From Hippopus hippopus (Eukaryota > Mollusca > Bivalvia > Cardiida > Cardiidae): a stretch of 64,000 nt of DNA. The notes beneath the pieces were generated by a model. It saw nothing but the letters and a program-made list of their open reading frames with translations. It had not been told where the DNA came from and searched no databases. Shown piece after piece: positions 48,501 through 57,500 of this stretch. The position numbers were made by a program, and so were the translations under genes. Numbering within the stretch: position 1 is the stretch's first letter; the number at the start of each line of letters is the position of its first letter. Where the stretch lies: contig OX328106.1 in the NCBI GenBank assembly GCA_946811185.2, positions 28,704,426-28,768,425 of the forward strand. Reading direction: 5' to 3'.

Positions 48501-51500
48501 TGGTAAAGGGTTAAATGATTTATCACTGAATTAAGTAAGGTGATAGATGGCAAATTATTAATGAAGAAGAAAGACAAATGTAAGAACAAAATATTTTTCA
48601 ATGGCATTTCCTTAATGGTCTATATAGCCTCTTAAGATGTTTTTAGATTCGCAAAGACTTGTGGCATTGTCACATGATCTATAGTACAACAATTATGAGG
48701 ATTCATTTTCAAATGAATATGATGACATCACATCTGATGTAATGAAAATAGACGGAGTCACCTATCGCAAAAGGTTCAACCTCTTAACGGAAGTTTCAAC
48801 ACAAAAAAATTGTACTTTTTTACTGAATGTAACCATACAATTTATATGATTGCAAAGGAAATATATCAGTAGTATTTGTCGGTGTTTCCCAAAGAATTTT
48901 GATTCGCAGAACAAAAACTAAGTAGGCCTCTAAAAGCTTCAGACAGAACAAAGATTGGGAATGGGTTTAGTTTGTTTTTTTTTGTTTTATTTTTGGTTTT
49001 GTTTCTTTCATATTTCTTGTTATTTCTTCAATGGTTTTTACTTACTCTGCTGTAATACAATATAATAATCAAACAAGTATGGAGGATTTTGAAAAAGTAA
49101 AGAAACTAACTACTGTATAAATATTTTTATAATATAAGTATTGTATATGCTTTATTTTATCATGTAAGTATTTGAATGAGTAAAATATTTTGACCATGGT
49201 ACATAACTAAATTATAATTCAAGTGCTCAGTATACCAGGCTGTAGGTGATTGGTATACTCTGTGTACCATTCATTATTTAACTCTTTACCAAACGACAAA
49301 AGTTTAGACTGGTCCAAATTGAAAGCACTTGCAGATGACAAATTAAATGTAACGCAAAAATTGAAATTTGTTTCCAGCAGGGTAGAAAACATTGTGGGAA
49401 AAGGAAAAAATGCTGGTTACCAGCATTTTCTCCTTTTCCCACAATGTTTTCAAAAGGCTTCTGTCTCAGGGTAGTAAAAACCAGGGATTGTTTGGTAAAG
49501 GGTTAACTATTAACCAAATAAAATTTTAGAATTGTGCAAATTGAATGTTTTTGTAGATGGCAATTTAACTCTTTACCAAACAACAGAATTTTAGAATGGA
49601 CCAAATTGAAAGCATTTGCGGACGACAAATAAATTGTAGTTCAAATGATAATTTCTTTTTTTTGATGAGGGTAGAAAACATTGTGGGGAAAGGAGAAAAT
49701 GCTGGTTACCAGCATTTTTTTCCTTTTCCCACAATATTTTCAGTCTTCTCTTTCATGGTCATTAAAACTAGGGACTGTGTGGTAAAGGGTTAAATGCAAC
49801 TCAAATGATAGTGTTTGTATTTGCAAGGATAGGAATATACTGTAGAAAATGGAGAAAATGCTGGTAACTAGCATTTTCTCTATTTTTCTGACATTGTTTC
49901 ATACTCTAGTTGCCATTTAAGTCACCTTTAGTTTGTGGTCTGCAAGTGGACAAATTCTGACAAGCCTAAAATTTTATGGTCTAGTAATAATAAGCTCAAA
50001 CCATGTTTCCATGATGTTTATAGAGCTTGGTGTTGGTGTGTTGTATCTGATTGTAGTGACTTGTGTGGACACATTGGGTTCTGACAGCAGTATTGGGTAA
50101 AATTGGTCTAAAATTTTATTGTTTAGTAAAAAGTTAAATACATCTGCTGCGGATGACTTGTAAGATATGGATATCAACATAAATTAACTCTTTACCAAAC
50201 AATAAAATCTTTGACCATTCTAACTTCACAAGGGGTAAATTAAATGTGACAAATAAATTGAAATTTGTTTCTGGCAGGGAAGACAGTGGTCTTCCTAAGA
50301 GACCAATGCTATCATTTTAATGTGTGGACTAAAAATACTTTTAATGTGGGCAAGGCTAGATTCTTACCTGTCTGGTAAAAGACTTAATGCTATTTATTGG
50401 CTTGCAAAAATAAGGATAAATAGAAATAGATGGTGGGTGTCTTGGATTGGATTAATAAACGTGACTATTATCTATGGGAAAATGTAAATTTTAAGTCTTT
50501 TAACCTATAAGAGAGGGAAATAAAAGTGAGTTACAGGTTGATACTATTTACAAATATTTGAAATTTAAGTACAGTTTCTGCTTTTGATGCTTTCATTTAG
50601 TCAATGAGATGCTTAATTAAAAGTAGTACCAATTGGCAAGTGCATACTTCTACGGTCACATGACCAACTGACCATTAACCAAAAAATCCATACAGCACCC
50701 TGGTTTCGTGTCAAAATTATTGCAAGTGACAGGGTGAATAGTATTACTTGTATTTTATAGTCATTGAATCCTGCTGGCATGATTATTTATTAACACTTGC
50801 AGCTTTGATGTTGTTTTTCAACAAAATAATGCATGTAGCTTGGAAGTCATTCAGTATATTCATTGGTCAGATTTTTGCCGAATTTGTGTGTCTGATAATA
50901 TTGTGATCCTCAAGTCCAGCTGAGTTATTTCAAAATCCAATGTTTGGAAGACGTATATGTATTTGACTCTGAAATCATGAAAATCTGACATTTCTTGGTT
51001 TCATTTAAATCATTTCATTATTTATTAAAAAAATAATGTGTGTCTTTTTGTCAGTGAGATGTAAGCTGAGTTTATTTTGAAACAAAAACTTAGGCTGTTT
51101 GGGAAAGTTATGGAATTTGCAAAAGTCGGAAAATTTCAAGTTTCAATAAAATTTCAAGGTATCTTTGCAGATTGTATTGCTTTGGAACAATATAGATGAG
51201 ATTGATAACAGTCAAAATCTGTTAACGTTTACACGATTCACAGGGGTTAAAATCGTTAAAATTTTACCTTCATTTTCATTGAAAACTTTAGTATTTATTT
51301 GCAGATTTCACCCTTTACCACACAATGACAAGAATTAAAGACCCTTAGGAAGAAGCCTTTTGAAAACATTGCACAAAAAGGAGAAATTGCTGGTAACCAG
51401 CATTTTCTCCTTTTCACACAAAGTTTTCTAACCTATCAAAGACAAATTCTATCATTTGAGTCAAATTTAAATTGTTGTGCACAAGTTACCAGTATTTTCT

Positions 51501-54500
51501 TCTTTTCCCACAATGTTTGAAACATCCTTTCAAATCTTGATTGTGTGGCAAAGGGTCAAACATTTTACATGCCTTTTTGTCAGTGATATACCAAACAAGT
51601 TGACCAATGGTCATAATCTTTTGATATTCATTGTATTCATGGGACTTATTTTTTTTTATCTTTTATGAAGGTACTTAAATATTCCCAGTCAGACTGGAAT
51701 AAGATGAAACAGGAGTTAGAGCTAGATTATAATGCAAGAATACTCAACAAAGAGAGAGAATGGAGCAAGAAGTTGGCAGATAGAGAGAAGAAAATTGCCT
51801 ATCTGGAGGACCAGAGTTTACAACTTCGATCTGCCAATGAAGACATGAAGTAAAGAGTCCTTGCACATTATTCAACAACTGTTTTAATGTGCATTCTTTG
51901 TCTTTTTCTAAATTTAGAAAATGAAATAATGTCTGTGTATCTAAACCAAGTGGAGTTGAAAATATGTTGAAAATTGCTTTGTCACTGATGCAGTTGCTCA
52001 GTATGGGCTTTTCTGTATTTATGCAAGTGATATTCCCAGTAAATGGAGGTCAGACTACTGAACAAACACAGTTATCATGATTTTCTGATACCAAGGTCTT
52101 TCATTTTAATACGCATGAAGGGAAGTACACTGGCGCCTGATTAGAACACTGTTGTTGGAAGCCTTGTGTACATTCATTTTAGTCCAGTATAAGTATTTTA
52201 GTTGGTTAGAATGTCTGTCTTGACATTATGGACAAATTTGAAAATGGGTCATGCTTGGTCAGGAAATAGGTTTTACTTACCGTAATGAAAAGGCCTTTTG
52301 AAAATATTGTGAGAAAATGCTGGTAACCAGCATTTTCTCCTTTTTCCACAATGTTTTCTAACCTATCAAAGACAAATTCCATTGAGCCACATTTAAATCG
52401 TCGTCTGCAACTGCTTTGAAGTTGGACCTGTCCAAAATATTGTTATTTGGTAAAGGTTTAATAGTATATACCTAGAAAAAACTGTGAAAATTCCTTTAAG
52501 GATTGGATCAGAAGACTGAAACTGCGCATATCTGTTCGACATGAATATATCAGTTGGACCAAATACAATTTTGATTAAAATTTAATTTTTTTCATTTAAT
52601 TTCAAGGATGCAGTTTTATGTGGTTAGTTGCTTTCATATTTGAACTTTCGTTGTACATTATCTGTTTTCAATATCTGTGTTTCAGACATGTTGTGGCAGA
52701 GTTTGATAAGACAATTTCTCAATTGCAAGGTAAATATCTACCTACATACCTTATGATTCTGGTAAGCTTTTGGTTATATTTGCTTGTTTTTATGTTTGTT
52801 TTTTAGCTCCACTGGCTGAAGACTAATGAATTTATGTCCAAAACCTCAACCACTGAGCCAGGGAGGACCCCTTTTTAAGTAGGATGACCTTATTCACACT
52901 GGTGAACAAGGGCTCTTAAGGGATTTGGGGATTTTTCTGCTACTTTCAGCTCACAGGAGCACAACGTGCTCGAGGAATGTACTGTGTCTGTTATGTATCT
53001 TGTGTGGGCATCAACAATTACCTTAACTCTTTACCACACAATCCCGAGTTTTAACGACTCTGAGAAAGAAGCCTTTTGAAAACATTGTGGGAAAAAGAGA
53101 AAATGCTGGTAACCAGCATTTTCTCCTTTTCTCACAATGTTTTCTGCGCCAACCAAGAGAAATGCCATCAGTTGAGCTATATTTTAATTGCTGCCTAGAA
53201 ATGCTTTGAATTTAGACAGGTCTAAAAATTTGTTGTGTGGTAAAGAGTTAAGTTACCTGAGTGCAGAATTAACAAAATGGACCTTTTCAATTAAGAAAAA
53301 AACAACCAAAATTTTTCTACTTCAAGTTGGTTGTGGCCAGAATATGTAACAACATACTGGACAGTGTAGATGGAGATCAGACTGCATGTTCTGAGAAGTC
53401 TGGCCTTGATCTGTGCAGTCCGCGAAATTGACTTAAGTCATTCCAGTACTTCAAGGGTTAATCTACCTCTATGGTTTATTACAAAGTGTGTATATCATTT
53501 GTTTGTTCTGCCTATTTCAGCTGAGAAAGAGAAGGCAACGTCAGAGTCAAGAACGTCCTTTGACGATATAGTTAAAGAAAGAGATCAGGTATTCAAATTA
53601 TTTTTGCCTCTGGTTTGTTTTCCGTTCTGGTGGCCAAAGGGCAGATAGCTTATGTTGTGGCCCTGTACACATCCTGTGTCTAAGTGTTCATTCATGTTTA
53701 TTTCAAATATCTTCTTCTCTGAAACTTTCCACTCAGTTTTAACCAAACTTTTTAGGAATTACCATGCCATGTTGTTCATAGAAATTTTTCAAAGAATTTT
53801 ATTCTATTAAAAACTCTGGTTGCTATGACAACAAAACTGAAAAAAAAAAAAAAAATCTTTTAAAAATCTCCAAAACTGCATGTTAATTTTCTATACCAAT
53901 TGGCATTCATCCAAGCGGGGATGGGTGAATTTCAGCTATGCATTTGTTGCAAACTTTCATGTAAGATGGGGGCTCGTCTGGGATTGGCCACTGAGCCATT
54001 TGTTGTTTAAAAAAGACTTACAGCCTAATAAGGCGTCATGTCATCAAAAATGATGACATTTTAGAGGAGGTGTGTTACAGGAGATCACTCCTTCCTTATG
54101 CATAGCTTCTTTCTGTATAAAATCAATACATGGCAACTGCGTTATGGGGAATTTCCTTTAGCTCAGTGGTGAGTGTATTGGTCTTTTGTTCATTGATAAA
54201 CGAGGATCTTTACGGCATGGGTTCCAATCCCTGCTGAGGCAGTTGTATTTCAGCTATGCATTTCTTACGAAGTTTCATGTTCATAAGACTGGACTGGCTG
54301 CCTTTATTTTAAATTGAAAAGCCTTTAAGTCCTAAAAAGAAGTCAGATAGAATTAGAAATTTAGATGGAGAATTAGTATCAGGAGTGATTGTTTAAAGGA
54401 TAACTTTAGCAGACCACTATCCTAGTTTTGGACAGTTCCTTCTATATTTTTAGCTCAACTGAGAACAGGGCTCATGGTGAACTTTTGTGATCGCTCATTG

Positions 54501-57500
54501 TCTATCGTGCATGGTTAACAGTTTCTTTAAACATCTCCTACTGAACCATGAGGAGGCTTACAATCTAATGTCACAGGAAAGGTGCTTGGGCAGGCTCTTT
54601 CAAAGATGTTCAAAGAATTGATTCCAAGCAGACCTGGTTACCATGGCAACAAAAAATGGAATATTTCATAAATCTCTAGAGTCATCTTGTCCAAAACTTT
54701 AATTTTGGACTTAGACTCATCTAATGGCCCTTTAAAGAGTTTATCAAAATGATGCCCTTGAGGTCAAAACTGCCTTTCCTCAGGGGTAACAAGTTTCAAC
54801 CAACCTTGTCTGGTGATACCCATAACACATGCAGCATCCCCATTCATGCAAAATCTTGTGTGAATTGTGCAAAAAAATGTCAGTGCATGGGAAAAAAAAT
54901 GAATGATCAGGTACATGCACACAACAAAAATATGAAAGATGAAGGCCAGAACTCCCATGTAAGACCTGCAAAAGTGTAAGATGTACTTGTTTCACCATGT
55001 TCTGGTGTCCAATGAATTTGCTAACCTGATTGTTAAACTATATGTTGCTGTTAAAGCCTCTGAGTTGTCGTTTGTTCTTCAAGTTTCGTAAGCCAAGCAT
55101 ATTCGTCTGCACTTATGGCTAAGAAGACAATTTTTGCATATCCCAAATTTTTCATCCTAAGCGGTACATGTACATGTACCCCATATTATGACAGTTAGTG
55201 GGCATGCTGCACATATGACTAATGTGTTTTATTACAAATAGTTTTGGTTGTTAAAGACTTTATGCTGGGATTGTTATGGTTATGTTTGTCACTACAGGCA
55301 CTTGAAGATCTCCAGTCAGTGGAAACAGCCTTCTCAGATTTACATCAGCGATATGAGAGAACAAAGGGAGTTGTGGAGGGGCTGAAAAAGGTACTTTAAC
55401 CCTTTACCAAACAATCCTGTGTTTTAACAACCCTTTAGAAAAAGATTTTTGAAAAAAAAGTGAAAAAGGAGAAAACCTTTGTAACCAGGTGAAACAAATA
55501 CTCTACAGCATATACTGAAAACAATTTTGTAAAATACTTATCAACATTATTCAAGGTCAAATCTTTACTGCATGACAATATTCTAGACTTGTCCAAATGT
55601 AATGAAAAATTAAGGTGACTTATGAGTGATGAAATTTGTCTTTGTTGGGACAGAAGATATTGTGGGGGAAGAAGGAGAAAATATTTGTTCCAACATTTCC
55701 TTATATAAAAGATACAGAATTTCATGAAAATAAGTTGTTCATGGACCCCTTTCCTTATTGGAATTGAGAATGTTTCTTTTGACTTTATCATATTTATAAT
55801 GTATAATCTATAGTAAAAGGGAAAAGATACATGTATTTCCAATTTCTGTATTCATACTTTGCCTCAAGTATGGATCGTCAAACTGCCATTAATTTGAACA
55901 ATGTATCAAGTTTCTAGGGTGTTTGAGCTACTAAAGTTTGACTCTAGATCAGTCAACTTGGTCTGACATTTCTGTAACCCATTTGTTTAGAATGGATAGA
56001 CTGAATGACTGGTGACAATATTACATTGTAGAATGAGGAAATACTGAAGAAATGTGTCCAAGATTATCAGCAAAAATTGAAAGCAGCAGAGGACAAAGCT
56101 GTTTCAGTTAGACAACAGGCGGAAGAAAAATTAGACCTGTAAGTATTCTTGTTGACTATGTGTAAGATTAGATTATGGAATGAAAGGTAGCAAACATTTA
56201 TTCACCCTTAGATTGACTTGTGCACTAAATGGGCATGCTCAGTCCGGTACAAAAACCCAACAAAATTTCACTATATGTATTTACCTTTTTGGAGCAACTT
56301 TCAATATGCAAGACAATAAAAAATTTCTAGATGTACAATAAATTGTCTTCTATATCTGTGGTTCAATGAATAACCTATATATACATGTATATGTATACTG
56401 AACAATATTAATGTGTTACAATAAAACATTGATAATATATATGGTACCAAAAAAATGGTGACTTTATAATTACATGTATGTAGAACTTAAACTGTGCCTT
56501 TATATATGGTGCAATGAAAATTTGTCTATACATGGTAAGAAGTTATATTACTAACTTAGCCACATCTGACTTGCTTTGCTTTCAATATGGATTTGTGTAA
56601 AAGTATTTCTTCAATTTATCACAGAGCTAGTATGGAAATGGAGAAATTGAGAAAGTCAACTACAGCAGAAGTAGCTCGTCTGGAGGCGGCCTTGAAGAAA
56701 TCTGATCTCAAAATACAGGGTTTAGAACGCAGTTTGGAACAAAAGGTCAGTATGATTTTCATGTGGTCCAGCTACTGCATAGGTTATTTTCTTAAATGAA
56801 GTAGTCCAAATAGCACAAAGGATTGCCTTGGAAGGTAAGGATTTTTTTTCCCCTCAATGGAAAACATTATTGTAAAGAGACACTTATTTTTGCTACAAGC
56901 AGTTGCTCCTTACTCCCCATTATTTTTTGTTACACACTACTGTAAGAGTTAAAAAAATATGTTTGTGTTTGATGATTTGAATTTTATAATCTGTGTATAG
57001 GTATTTTACCTTGAATGTTTTTGAAGAAAAAGTTGAGGTATTGTTGTAGCCTTGGTCTTGTTGTTGACGTCATCATGCAAAAACTTTGACATTTTATCAT
57101 ATCTCTCTCATTACTGTAGATATTTACTTCATACTTGAAAAAGTTGTTAACTACCAAAAGGAGAATCCGTACAACAGAGGCAGGCAACCATCAAAATATT
57201 TTTTACACAGTTATGCCCCTGTACGAGGGCTGTTCGATATGTAATGTGTATTGTACCACAGCGCAATAACGCTTTGCACAATTTCATGGATGATGATACA
57301 CTTGAATAGCTCTATTCAATACATTTCCAACGGTATAAACACGAGCCTTCAGCTCCACATAGTTTTAAACTTATAGTCATTTCAATAGAGCTAGTCGTTG
57401 ACCACTGTTGTAAAAATGGTTGGGAAACAGATTAAGAATATTAAAGAAATTAGAGCTTATATAAAAGTTCGCACAAAACTCGGTCATTCGGTAATGCAGA

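Noticed and set aside
55435..55842. 135-codon open frame on the minus strand
   Set aside because: It overlaps MITE halves and lies in a TACC intron; no recognisable domain.
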